A DNA stretch of 64,000 nucleotides from assembly GCF_900104895.1 (NCBI RefSeq), contig NZ_LT629742.1:2046001-2110000 (forward strand), read 5' to 3'. Both the position numbers and the translations under genes were made by a program. Below, in pieces: positions 43,815 through 52,334 of the stretch. The notes beneath the pieces are model-generated. The model ran no database searches and was not told the origin of the DNA. It saw nothing but the letters and a program-made list of their open reading frames with translations. Positions within the stretch are counted from its first letter, which is position 1; every line of letters begins with the position of its first letter. Source of the stretch: Microterricola viridarii. GTDB lineage: Bacteria; Actinomycetota; Actinomycetes; Actinomycetales; Microbacteriaceae.

Positions 43815-46493
43815 GTGTCGGATTCAGAAAAGCCTACCCTTCTCATCATCGACGGCCATTCGCTGGCGTTCCGGGCGTTCTACGCCCTCCCGGTGGACAG
43901 TTTTCAGACCAGGGACGGGCAGCACACCAACGCCATCCATGGCTTCATCTCGATGCTGCTCAACCTGCTGAAGAACGAGAAGCCGACGCACATCGCCGTC
44001 GCGTTCGACATCTCCCGCTTCTCCTTCCGCACGCGCGAGTACCCCGAGTACAAGGGCACCCGCGGCGAGACGCCGCCGGAGTTCATCGGCCAGATCCCGC
44101 TGCTGCAGGAGGCGCTGGCCGCGATGAACATCGTGACCATCACGAAGGAGGACTTCGAGGCCGACGACATCCTCGCCACCCTCTCGGTGCGCGGCACAGA
44201 GGCCGGCTACCGCGTCCTCGTCGTCTCCGGTGACCGCGACAGCATCCAGCTCGTCAATGACAACGTCACGCTGCTCTACCCGAACACGCAGGGCGTCTCC
44301 CAGCTGAAGCGCTACGACCCGGCCGCCGTCGAGGAGCGCTACGGCATCCGCCCGGAGCAGTACCCGGACGTCGCCGCCCTCGTCGGCGAGACCAGCGACA
44401 ACCTGATCGGCATCAGCAAGGTCGGCGAGAAGACCGCCGTCAAGTGGCTCGGCCTCTACGGCAGCCTCGACGGCATCCTCGAGCACGCAGAGGAGATCAA
44501 GGGCGTCGTCGGCAACAACCTGCGCGAGCAGAAGGAGAACGCCATCCGCAACCGGCGGCTGAACCGCCTGGTCACCGACCTGGAGCTGCCGGTCGGCGTT
44601 CCCGAGCTGGAGCGCGGCCCGATCGACGAGCAGGCGGTGCGCGACATCTTCGCCCGCCTCGAGTTCCGCAGCCTGCTCGACCGGGTGCTCAAGCAGGAGC
44701 TCGCCGAGGGCGCTGAGAGCCCGGCCGGCGGCGAGGCCGCCGCGGCCGCCGCCGACATCCCGCAGACCCCCACCGCCCAGACGCTGCTCGACGAGGAACT
44801 GCGCGGCTGGCTCGACCGCGTCACCGCCACCCACCCGGCCGGCCTCGGCCTGAGCGTCGAGGTGCTGGACGGCCAGGCCATCGGCTTCGGCATCGCCAGC
44901 GAGACCGAGACGGTCAGCCTGCCCTGGATTCCCGGCCGCACCGACTACGCGCCGTTCGAGGAGTGGCTGGCCAGCGACGCCCCCAAGATCATGTGCGACG
45001 CGAAGGGGCAGCTGAAGGCCGTCCGCCGCTCGGGCCTCGCCTTCGCCGGCCTCGCCACCGACGCGCTCGTCGCCGGCTGGCTGCTGCGCCCGGGCGGCCA
45101 GGAGAAGACCCTCGTCGACCTCGTGGCCCGCTACCTGGAGGAGACCGTCCCGCAGCCGGACGCTAACCAGCTCGTGCCCGACGACAGCGCGCCCTCCGGC
45201 GCCCCCGTCGAGGCCTGGTACGCGCTGCGGGTCACCCCGCAGATCGTCGAACAGCTCGACGCGGGCTCCCGCAGCGTGCTCGACGACATCGAGATGCCGA
45301 CACTCGCCGTGCTGGTCGAGATGGAACTGCGCGGCGTCGCCGTCAGCCATGACGAGCTCGCCGCCCTCTCCTCCGAGCTCGGCGAAACCGCCGCCGGCAT
45401 CGCCGCGCAGGCCTTCGCCGAGATCGGCCGCGAGGTCAACCTCGGCTCGCCCAAGCAGCTGCAGGAAGTGCTGTTCGACCAGCTCGGCATGCCCAAGACC
45501 CGCGCGACCAAGACCGGGTTCTCCACGGATGCCGGCGCGCTGGCCGACCTGCAGCAGAGCAACCCGCACCCCTTCCTCGGCCTGCTGCTCGAGCACCGCG
45601 ACGCCACCAAGCTCCGCCAGATCGTCGAGACGCTGGACAAGGCGATCGACACCACCGGCCGCATCCACACCACCTACATCCAGGTCGGCACCGCCACCGG
45701 CCGCATCGCCTCCACCGACCCCAACCTGCAGAACATCCCGGTGCGCACGGAGGACGGCCGCCGCATCCGCGCCGCCTTCCATGTCGGCGACGGCTACGAG
45801 ACCCTGCTCACCGCCGACTACTCGCAGATCGAGATGCGCATCATGGCGCACCTCTCGGAGGACGCCGGGCTGATCGAGGCGTTCAACGCCGGCGAAGACC
45901 TGCACCGCTTCGTCGGTTCGCGGATCTTCGGCGTCGATCCGGCCGACGTGACCCCGGCCATGCGCAACAAGGTCAAGGCGATGTCCTACGGCCTCGCCTA
46001 TGGGCTGAGCGCCTTCGGCCTGTCCAAGCAGCTGCGCATCGACACGGCAGAGGCCAAGCAGCTGATGACCGACTACTTCTCCCGCTTCGGCGCTGTGCGC
46101 GACTACCTCCGCCACGTCGTCGAGCAGGCCAAGGTCGACGGCTACACCACCACCCTGTTCGGCCGCCGCCGGCCGTTCCCCGACCTCGCCAGCCCCAACC
46201 GGGTGCACCGCGAGGCCGCGGAGCGCCAGGCGCTGAACTCGCCCATCCAGGGCTCGGCCGCCGACATCATGAAACGCGCCATGATCGCCATCGAGAACGA
46301 CATCGCCGCTCAGGAGCTGCGGAGCCGCATGCTGCTGCAGGTGCACGATGAGTTGATCTTCGAGGTCGCCCCCGGCGAGGCCGAGGTGCTCGAGGGCATC
46401 GTCCGTGGCGGCATGGGCGGCGCGGCGGAACTGCTCGTGCCGCTGGACGTGCAGCTCGGACACGGAACGAACTGGGACAGCGCCGCGCACTAG
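43815..46493 (+). CDS. polA: DNA polymerase I
   Basis: An 892-residue PolA for Okazaki-fragment processing and repair synthesis. The N-terminal 5'-3' nuclease (FEADDILATL, GISKVGEKTA) spans about residues 1-300. The middle 3'-5' exonuclease domain has lost its metal ligands (the DTET position reads SVEVLDG), so proofreading is predicted inactive, as in other actinobacteria. The C-terminal polymerase has motif A TADYSQIEMRIMAH, motif B KAMSYGLAYG and motif C QVHDELIFEV. The start is GTG 43815 by the -10 spacing and usual N-terminus MSDSEKPTLLIIDGHS. Confidence 0.96.
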   Translation: MSDSEKPTLLIIDGHSLAFRAFYALPVDSFQTRDGQHTNAIHGFISMLLNLLKNEKPTHIAVAFDISRFSFRTREYPEYKGTRGETPPEFIGQIPLLQEALAAMNIVTITKEDFEADDILATLSVRGTEAGYRVLVVSGDRDSIQLVNDNVTLLYPNTQGVSQLKRYDPAAVEERYGIRPEQYPDVAALVGETSDNLIGISKVGEKTAVKWLGLYGSLDGILEHAEEIKGVVGNNLREQKENAIRNRRLNRLVTDLELPVGVPELERGPIDEQAVRDIFARLEFRSLLDRVLKQELAEGAESPAGGEAAAAAADIPQTPTAQTLLDEELRGWLDRVTATHPAGLGLSVEVLDGQAIGFGIASETETVSLPWIPGRTDYAPFEEWLASDAPKIMCDAKGQLKAVRRSGLAFAGLATDALVAGWLLRPGGQEKTLVDLVARYLEETVPQPDANQLVPDDSAPSGAPVEAWYALRVTPQIVEQLDAGSRSVLDDIEMPTLAVLVEMELRGVAVSHDELAALSSELGETAAGIAAQAFAEIGREVNLGSPKQLQEVLFDQLGMPKTRATKTGFSTDAGALADLQQSNPHPFLGLLLEHRDATKLRQIVETLDKAIDTTGRIHTTYIQVGTATGRIASTDPNLQNIPVRTEDGRRIRAAFHVGDGYETLLTADYSQIEMRIMAHLSEDAGLIEAFNAGEDLHRFVGSRIFGVDPADVTPAMRNKVKAMSYGLAYGLSAFGLSKQLRIDTAEAKQLMTDYFSRFGAVRDYLRHVVEQAKVDGYTTTLFGRRRPFPDLASPNRVHREAAERQALNSPIQGSAADIMKRAMIAIENDIAAQELRSRMLLQVHDELIFEVAPGEAEVLEGIVRGGMGGAAELLVPLDVQLGHGTNWDSAAH

Positions 46494-46518
46494 CCGGGCG
46501 GCGGCCGGTGCAGCCGGC

Positions 46519-47769
46519 TCAGGCGGCAGGCAGCCAGGTCCGCGCGGCCGCCACCAGCGCCGTGACCCCGATGCTCAGTGTGGGATCGATCACCGGGGCG
46601 TAGTGCGGGGAGTGGTTCGAGGGCACGGTGAGCAGGGCGGGGTCGGTCATGTCACCCGTTGTGAACAGCGACGGGTCGCTTCCGCCGAGCAGCCAATAGG
46701 CGAGCGGGGCACCGCAACTCGTCGCCAGCACGCCGACGTCCTCGCTGCCGGAGCCCGCTCCCGGATCCAGGACGTTGCCCGCTCCCAGCCAGGCGCTGAA
46801 CACACTGAGCGTCTTGCTGAGCGCCTCCGCGTCATTGACCACGATGGGAAAGCGCTCGATCTCGGTGATCGTCGGCGGCTCGGGCGAGCCGGCCGTCGCG
46901 GCCTCGCCGGACACGATCCGGGACACCCCGCTCAAGATGCGCTCGCGCACGCGGGCGTCGTAGCTGCGGATGTTCAGCTGCAGCTCGGCCTCGCCGGGGA
47001 TGACGTTGGCGGCGTCGCCGGCATGAATCGACCCGACGGTGAGGACCGCCGTGGCCGTGCTCGGGATCTCTCGGGAGATGATGGTCTGCAGCCGCAGCAC
47101 GGTCTCGGCCGCCAGCACCACCGGGTCGACCGATGCCTCGGGCATCGAGCCGTGGGCGCCCTTGCCGATCAGGCGGACGCGCAGCGAGTCCGAGGCTGCG
47201 TACGAGGGCCCGGCGTGGCCGGCGATCTTGCCGGCCGGCAGCGGCGCAACGTGCTGGCCGAGAACCACATCGGGCACCGGGAACCGCTGGAACAGGCCGT
47301 CGTCGACCATCGCCTGCGCCCCCGCGCCGAGTTCCTCCGCCGGCTGGAACACCAGCAGCAGCGTTCCCGCCCAGCTGGCGCGGTCGGCGGAGAGCACCTC
47401 CGCCGCGCCCAGCAGGCAGGTGGTGTGCAGGTCGTGCCCGCAGGCATGGTCCACCGGGACGAGCTTGCCGTTGGCGTCGGTGGCCGTGACGGTGCTCGCG
47501 TAGGGGAGCCCGGTGTCCTCCTTGACGGGCAGGGCGTCCATGTCGGCCCGCAGCAGCGCGGTCGGTCCGTCACCGTTCCGGAGCACGCCGACGACGCCGG
47601 TCCGGCCGACGCCGGTCGTCACCTCGTAGCCCAGCTCTGACAAGCGGCTCGCCACGATGTTCGAGGTGCGGGTCTCCTGGAACCCGAGCTCCGGGTGACT
47701 GTGCAGATCCCGGTAGAGGTCGGCGAGATCCGGGTTGACGGTGACTTCTTCGAACACTTCTGGGCACAT
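46519..47769 (-). CDS. M20-family amidohydrolase (IAA-amino acid hydrolase type)
   Basis: A 416-residue dizinc hydrolase of the M20D group. HSHPELGFQE (24-33), ACGHDLHTT (109-117) and PAEE (143-146) carry metal and catalytic residues; GQHVAPLPAGKI and the late SNHSPHYAP complete the site. Relatives cleave N-acyl amino acids such as hippurate or indole-acetyl-amino acids; the substrate here is unknown. ATG at 47769 is preferred over an upstream GTG because GAGGGA lies seven bases before it. No signal peptide, so cytoplasmic. Convergent with polA and divergent from the DUF885 gene. Confidence 0.87.
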   Translation of the reverse strand: MCPEVFEEVTVNPDLADLYRDLHSHPELGFQETRTSNIVASRLSELGYEVTTGVGRTGVVGVLRNGDGPTALLRADMDALPVKEDTGLPYASTVTATDANGKLVPVDHACGHDLHTTCLLGAAEVLSADRASWAGTLLLVFQPAEELGAGAQAMVDDGLFQRFPVPDVVLGQHVAPLPAGKIAGHAGPSYAASDSLRVRLIGKGAHGSMPEASVDPVVLAAETVLRLQTIISREIPSTATAVLTVGSIHAGDAANVIPGEAELQLNIRSYDARVRERILSGVSRIVSGEAATAGSPEPPTITEIERFPIVVNDAEALSKTLSVFSAWLGAGNVLDPGAGSGSEDVGVLATSCGAPLAYWLLGGSDPSLFTTGDMTDPALLTVPSNHSPHYAPVIDPTLSIGVTALVAAARTWLPAA

Positions 47770-47869
47770 GAGATTCCCTCGACTTGGTTGGTTTCGCGTC
47801 ACGCTACGTCAACCGCATCCCACTGTCCAGTGCCCGCAAACTGCACCGGAACACACGCGTCGTCTGTTC

Positions 47870-47875
47870 TAGGCT
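47870..47875 (+). promoter_or_regulatory. -10 element of the DUF885 gene, leaderless start predicted
   Basis: TAGGCT ends six bases before the ATG; no Shine-Dalgarno intervenes. Confidence 0.5.
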
Positions 47876-47881
47876 GAACGC

Positions 47882-49558
47882 ATGAGCAACGACATTCAGC
47901 GCACGCCCACCGAGATCGACCAGATCGCCGAGAACTGGGTCGACACCCTGGTCGAGCTGCAGCCGACCGTCGGAACCTACATCGGCCGCAACGAGGTGAA
48001 CGGCCGTTTCGGCGACTACTCGCCGGCCGGGCAGGAGGCGATGAGCGCCGCCGCGCGCGGGGTCATCGCCGAGCTGGACGCCGCGGCGCCCGTCGACGCC
48101 GTCGACGAGGTCACCCAGACTGACCTGCGGGCGACCCTGGAGCTGCAGCTGCGCAGCGCCGACGCGCAGCTGCACTTGCGCGACCTCAACGTGATCGCGT
48201 CGCCCGCGCAGGAGATCCGCGAGGTGTTCGACCTGATGCCGACGGCCACGGTCGAGGACTGGGAGCAGATCGGCTCCCGGCTGGCGGCCGTGCCCGATGC
48301 CATCGACGGCTACATCCAGACGCTGCGCGCCGGCATCGCCGCGGGTGTCACGCCCGCCGTCCGGCAGGTGCACGAGGTCGCGGCGCAGACCAACCGGCTC
48401 TGGGCCGACAACGGCTTCTTCACCGAGTTCACCGCCGGCGCCTCGCTGGAATCGGGCGAGCTGCCGGCGTCGCTGGCGCGCAAGCTGGCGGAGGGCGCCG
48501 GTGTCTCCGCCGTCGCCTACCGCAAGCTGAGCGAGTTCCTCACGCAGGAGCTGGCGGCAGCCGCGACCGAGGCCGACGGCGTCGGCCGCGACATCTACGC
48601 GCTGGCGTCCGAGCACTTCCTCGGCTCCAAGATCGACCTCGACGAGACCTACGAATGGGGTGTCGAGGAGCTGGCCCGGATGACGGCCGAGCAGGAGAGC
48701 ATCGCCAAGGAGATCAAGCCGGGCGCCAGCGTGCTGGAGGCCATCGACTTCCTCGACAAGGACCCCAGCCGGAAGCTGCACGGCACCGAGGCGTTGCAGC
48801 GCTGGATGCAGGAGACCAGCGACCGGGCCGTCGCCGAGCTCGGCCGGGAGCACTTCGACATCCCCGAGCAGATCCGCGAGCTCGAGTGCATGATCGCCCC
48901 CACCCAGGAGGGCGGCATCTACTACACGCCGCCCACCGACGACTTCTCCCGCCCGGGCCGCATGTGGTGGTCTGTGCCGGAGGGCGTCACCGAGTTCGAG
49001 ACCTGGCGCGAGCTCACCACCGTCTACCACGAGGGCGTTCCCGGCCACCACCTGCAGTTGGCGCAGGCCGTCTACAACCGCTCGACCCTGAACACCTGGC
49101 GCAGGCAGCTGGCCGGCACCTCCGGCCACGCGGAGGGCTGGGCCCTCTACGCCGAGCGTCTGATGGAGCAGCTCGGCTACCTGGACGACCCGGCGAACCG
49201 GCTCGGGATGCTCGACGGGCAGCGGATGCGGGCCGCTCGCGTCGTGCTCGACATCGGCGTGCACCTCGGCAAGCAGCGGCCGGACGGCAACGGGCCGTGG
49301 ACGGCCGAGTACGCCTTCGAGTTCCTCAGCCAGAACGTCAACATGAACGAGGGCTTCGTGCGCTTCGAGGTGAACCGCTACCTCGGCTGGCCCGGCCAGG
49401 CGCCCTCCTACAAGGTCGGCCAGCGCATCTGGGAGCAGCTGCGCGACGAGGCCGCCGCCCGCGCCGGCGCGAGCTTCGACATCAAGGCGTTCCACAAGCG
49501 GGCCCTCGACCTCGGCGGCGTCGGTCTCGACACGCTGAAGTCGGCGCTGCTGCGCTGA
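47882..49558 (+). CDS. DUF885 family metallopeptidase-like protein
   Basis: A 558-residue, mostly helical protein of the DUF885 family. The zinc-peptidase-like motif HEGVPGHHLQ starts at His383; a helix with GTSGHAEGWALYAERLMEQLG follows, as in other members, where the Glu is the likely third metal ligand. No signal peptide, so intracellular, unlike many DUF885 lipoproteins. The family is thought to be peptidases; the substrate is unknown. ATG is six bases after a -10 hexamer. It is followed by the DUF4166 gene after five bases, probably in one operon. Confidence 0.85.
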   Translation: MSNDIQRTPTEIDQIAENWVDTLVELQPTVGTYIGRNEVNGRFGDYSPAGQEAMSAAARGVIAELDAAAPVDAVDEVTQTDLRATLELQLRSADAQLHLRDLNVIASPAQEIREVFDLMPTATVEDWEQIGSRLAAVPDAIDGYIQTLRAGIAAGVTPAVRQVHEVAAQTNRLWADNGFFTEFTAGASLESGELPASLARKLAEGAGVSAVAYRKLSEFLTQELAAAATEADGVGRDIYALASEHFLGSKIDLDETYEWGVEELARMTAEQESIAKEIKPGASVLEAIDFLDKDPSRKLHGTEALQRWMQETSDRAVAELGREHFDIPEQIRELECMIAPTQEGGIYYTPPTDDFSRPGRMWWSVPEGVTEFETWRELTTVYHEGVPGHHLQLAQAVYNRSTLNTWRRQLAGTSGHAEGWALYAERLMEQLGYLDDPANRLGMLDGQRMRAARVVLDIGVHLGKQRPDGNGPWTAEYAFEFLSQNVNMNEGFVRFEVNRYLGWPGQAPSYKVGQRIWEQLRDEAAARAGASFDIKAFHKRALDLGGVGLDTLKSALLR

Positions 49559-49563
49559 CGCCG

Positions 49564-50196
49564 GTGAGGCCGGCCGGGGGGAGCTCGCCGTACGAGGCGG
49601 TGCTGGGGGAGCGGATGCAGGAGCTGCACCCGCGCCTGCGCGCCTATTTCGCCGCGATCCCGCCCGGCTGGCACGGCTGGGGTTCCGGCGTCTTCGACAC
49701 GGCCGGCACCCCGCGCCGCTGGCTGAGGCCCGTCCTCCGGGCTCTGCACCGGCAGGGCATCCTCCTGGCCGGCTGGCAGCGCGATGTGCCGTTCACGGTG
49801 CGCAACGAGCCCGGTGAGCGCCACACCGTCCGGGCCGTCCGGTGCTTCCACCTGCACGACGGCGAGTGGGCGATGGTCGACGTGATCGGGCTCAACGGCC
49901 GCGGGCGCCTCATCGACCGGCTCGGGCACGCCGGGCTCGTCGAGGCCGAGTTCGCGGCGGATGTCGCCGGCGGCGCCCTCCGGCTGCACTCCACCCGCGT
50001 CACCCTGTGCATCGGGCGGCTGCGCCTGCGCGTCCCCCGGTTCTTGGCGCCCACCGTGCTGCTCACCGAACGCTGGGACGACGCCGAGGAGCGACAGGTC
50101 ATCGCCCTGACGATGACGGCGCCCCTCCTCGGTACCCTGTACGAATACGGCGGCTCGTTCCGATACGAGGTCCGCCAGGGGGAGGGGCAGCCGTGA
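49564..50196 (+). CDS. DUF4166 domain protein
   Basis: A 210-residue protein matching the DUF4166 pattern: SPYEAVLGERMQELHPRLR near the N-terminus, then the GVFDTAGTPRRWLRPVLRAL, FTVRNEP and SFRYEVRQ regions. No catalytic motif or membrane segment is evident. The start is uncertain: GTG 49564 includes the conserved SPYE region but lacks a ribosome-binding site, whereas ATG 49615 has GGGGGAG. Its TGA overlaps the next gene (GTGA), a DUF1731 epimerase. DUF4166 is often found beside or fused to such epimerases. Confidence 0.8.
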   Translation: MRPAGGSSPYEAVLGERMQELHPRLRAYFAAIPPGWHGWGSGVFDTAGTPRRWLRPVLRALHRQGILLAGWQRDVPFTVRNEPGERHTVRAVRCFHLHDGEWAMVDVIGLNGRGRLIDRLGHAGLVEAEFAADVAGGALRLHSTRVTLCIGRLRLRVPRFLAPTVLLTERWDDAEERQVIALTMTAPLLGTLYEYGGSFRYEVRQGEGQP

Positions 50197-51158
50197 CGAG
50201 GCGGATCGTGATCGCCGGGGCGTCCGGGTTCATCGGCCGGTACCTGGCCGAGCGCTACCGCTCTGCCGGGCACAGCGTGCAGACGATCGGACGCCGGGGC
50301 GCCGACGCCGACTGGACTGACCCCGCCGCCATCACCCGGTTGCTCGACGGGGCCGACCTGCTCGTCAACCTCTCCGGCAAGAGCGTGAACTGTCGCTACA
50401 CGGCGGCCAACCGCGCCGAGATCCTGCGCTCGCGCGTGCAGACGACGAGGCAGCTCGCCGACGCGATCGCCGCCTGCCAGAGCCCGCCGCCGCTCTGGGT
50501 CAACTCCTCGACCGCCACCATCTACCGGCACGCCGACGACCGCGCCATGACCGAGAGCACGGGCGAGATCGGCACCGGCTTCTCTGTGGGCATCGCCACC
50601 GCCTGGGAGCGCGCGTTCTTCGCGCCGGAGCTGCCGGGCACGCGCCGCGTCGCCCTGCGCATGGCGATCGTGCTCGGCGACGGCAGCGCGCTGCTGCCGC
50701 TCGTGAACCTGGCCCGCTTCGGACTCGGCGGCCCGCAGCGCGACGGCCGCTGGTTCGGCACGGCCCGCCGGCGTGCGGCGGGCACCTTCCACGAGTACCG
50801 GCCGACGGCCGGCAGGCAGCGCTTCAGCTGGGTGCACATCGATGACGTCGGCAACATCATCGACTTCGTCGCAGCCCACCCCGAGGTCTCCGGCGTGCTC
50901 AACGTCTCGGCTCCCGGCGCCTCCGACAACACCGAACTCATGGAAACGCTCCGCCGCCTGGTGCGGATGCCGATCGGGCTGCCCACCACCCGCTGGATGC
51001 TGGAGCTCGGGTCGGCCGCGATCCGCACCGAGACGGAGCTCGTGCTGAAGAGCCGCTGGGTGGCGCCGGAACGCCTGACCGGGCTCGGCTACCGCTTCGA
51101 GCACCCCGAGCTGGAGCCGGCACTGCGCGACATCCTGACCGAGAGGGCCAGCAGGTGA
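50193..51158 (+). CDS. TIGR01777 / SDR39U1-like NAD(P)-dependent epimerase
   Basis: A 321-residue extended-SDR-like protein. The nucleotide motif is GASGFIGRYLAERY (about residues 8-21), LVNLSGKSVNCRYTAANRAEI is the diagnostic TIGR01777 segment, FSWVHIDDV follows, and a C-terminal DUF1731 (VLKSRWVAPERLTGLGYRFEHPE) closes the protein. Relatives include YfcH and human SDR39U1; the substrate is unknown. The usual Tyr-x-x-x-Lys is not clear, as in the rest of this group. GTG start overlaps the DUF4166 stop. Confidence 0.88.
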   Translation: MTRRIVIAGASGFIGRYLAERYRSAGHSVQTIGRRGADADWTDPAAITRLLDGADLLVNLSGKSVNCRYTAANRAEILRSRVQTTRQLADAIAACQSPPPLWVNSSTATIYRHADDRAMTESTGEIGTGFSVGIATAWERAFFAPELPGTRRVALRMAIVLGDGSALLPLVNLARFGLGGPQRDGRWFGTARRRAAGTFHEYRPTAGRQRFSWVHIDDVGNIIDFVAAHPEVSGVLNVSAPGASDNTELMETLRRLVRMPIGLPTTRWMLELGSAAIRTETELVLKSRWVAPERLTGLGYRFEHPELEPALRDILTERASR

Positions 51159-52207
51159 GCGCCCTGGGCCTCGGCGCGCTCGCCCTGCTCGCCGCCCTCG
51201 CGGCCACGGCCCTGCTGCTGCGCGCCAGCCAGCGCCGCCGCCCCGGCCGCATCGCGCAGTACGCCCCGCCGCCCGGCCTCGGCATCGTGACGGCCGCCGT
51301 TCTCACCCGCACCGAGCGCCGCGCCGTCGCGGCGGAACTGGTGCACCTCGCTGTGCGGGGTAACGTGCGCTTCCTAGCCCCGGATGCCGCAGGCAGCAGC
51401 CTCCGGGTCGAGCTGCTGGACGGGCCGGCGCTGGACGCGCAGCAGCGCGCACTGCTGGTGGCTGTGTTCGGCGCCCCACGCGGGCAGAAGCGCGGGCGGA
51501 AGCGCCCGCGCCGGGCGATCGGACGCGACGCCAAGCTCGGCCGCGCCGTCAGCGGCGTGGTCGACGCCGAGATCGCGCGGCTGAAGGCCACTGGCGGCGT
51601 TCTCCTGGACGCCAGCTGGCCCGCCGTCCTGATCCGCTGCCTCGCCGTCGCCGCACTCGGCCTGTACGCGCTCACCCTGATCTGGGCCCCGAGCCTCCCG
51701 GTGGCGCTTCTGGGCGGCGCCGGGGCGGTCGGGCTCGCCGCCGTCGCCGTGCTCGCGCCGCCGCCCCGAATGCGGCGCTTCTCCGCAGCCTCCTTCGCGG
51801 TGCGCGACCACCTCGCCGGGCTGCGCGACTACATCGCACTGGCGGAGGCCGACCGGCTGCGCTTCCTGCAGTCGCCAGCCGGCGCCCTGACCCGCCCCGT
51901 CGACACGCCGGAGGGCCGGCTGGAGGCACTCGTGCTGAACGAGAGGCTGCTGCCGTTCGCGGTGCTGTTCGGCCTGGAACGAGAGTGGGCGAGGCAGCTT
52001 CAGACGGAGCGCCGCGAGCTCACGGCATCCGGCGTCCTGAACGCCATCGACGGGGCCCAGCCGCTCGGTTTCCTCGGCGATCTCGGCCTGGACCTGCCCC
52101 TCGTCGAGCTGCTGGACGGGCTGCGCAGCCTCGACGTGGACCTGTCGCTGCTGGCCGGAATCGAGCTGCCCGACATTGACCTGGGAGCCCTGAGCCTCGA
52201 CTTGTAA
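51155..52207 (+). CDS. Membrane protein resembling the C-terminal part of DUF2207 proteins
   Basis: A 350-residue protein with an N-terminal membrane segment (about residues 3-22), a soluble stretch beginning IAQYAPPPGLGIVTAAVLTRTERRAV, a pair of membrane helices (about 150-195) and a C-terminal part with HLAGLRDYIALAEADRLRFLQ and LLPFAVLFGLEREWA. These segments match the C-terminal half of DUF2207 (YciQ-like) proteins, but the signal peptide and extracytoplasmic DUF2207 domain are absent. The tail is Leu/Asp-rich. GTG start overlaps the epimerase stop. Function unknown. Confidence 0.7.
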   Translation: MSALGLGALALLAALAATALLLRASQRRRPGRIAQYAPPPGLGIVTAAVLTRTERRAVAAELVHLAVRGNVRFLAPDAAGSSLRVELLDGPALDAQQRALLVAVFGAPRGQKRGRKRPRRAIGRDAKLGRAVSGVVDAEIARLKATGGVLLDASWPAVLIRCLAVAALGLYALTLIWAPSLPVALLGGAGAVGLAAVAVLAPPPRMRRFSAASFAVRDHLAGLRDYIALAEADRLRFLQSPAGALTRPVDTPEGRLEALVLNERLLPFAVLFGLEREWARQLQTERRELTASGVLNAIDGAQPLGFLGDLGLDLPLVELLDGLRSLDVDLSLLAGIELPDIDLGALSLDL

Positions 52208-52251
52208 CCCCCCTCGAAGTCGGGCTAAGCTAGAACGTCACGTTTGTGACG
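52202..52251 (+). promoter_or_regulatory. rpsA promoter and adjacent palindrome
   Basis: TTGTAA (52202-52207), 18 bases, TAAGCT (52226-52231) give a predicted start near 52238 and a leader of about 97 nt. CGTCAC (52236-52241) and GTGACG (52246-52251) form a perfect palindrome with a GTTT spacer right at the predicted start point: an operator or a 5' hairpin. Confidence 0.5.
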
Positions 52252-52334
52252 ATTTATCCGTATGCCCCTCGCAGATTTCACACAGCTCTTCCCTGCGGGT
52301 GGCCCGAACTTGTCCGTACTGGAGCATCTACTAC

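Noticed and set aside
43824-46490. Open frame of 888 codons on the minus strand opposite polA
   Set aside because: Mirror frame of polA, with no ribosome-binding site and no family motif.
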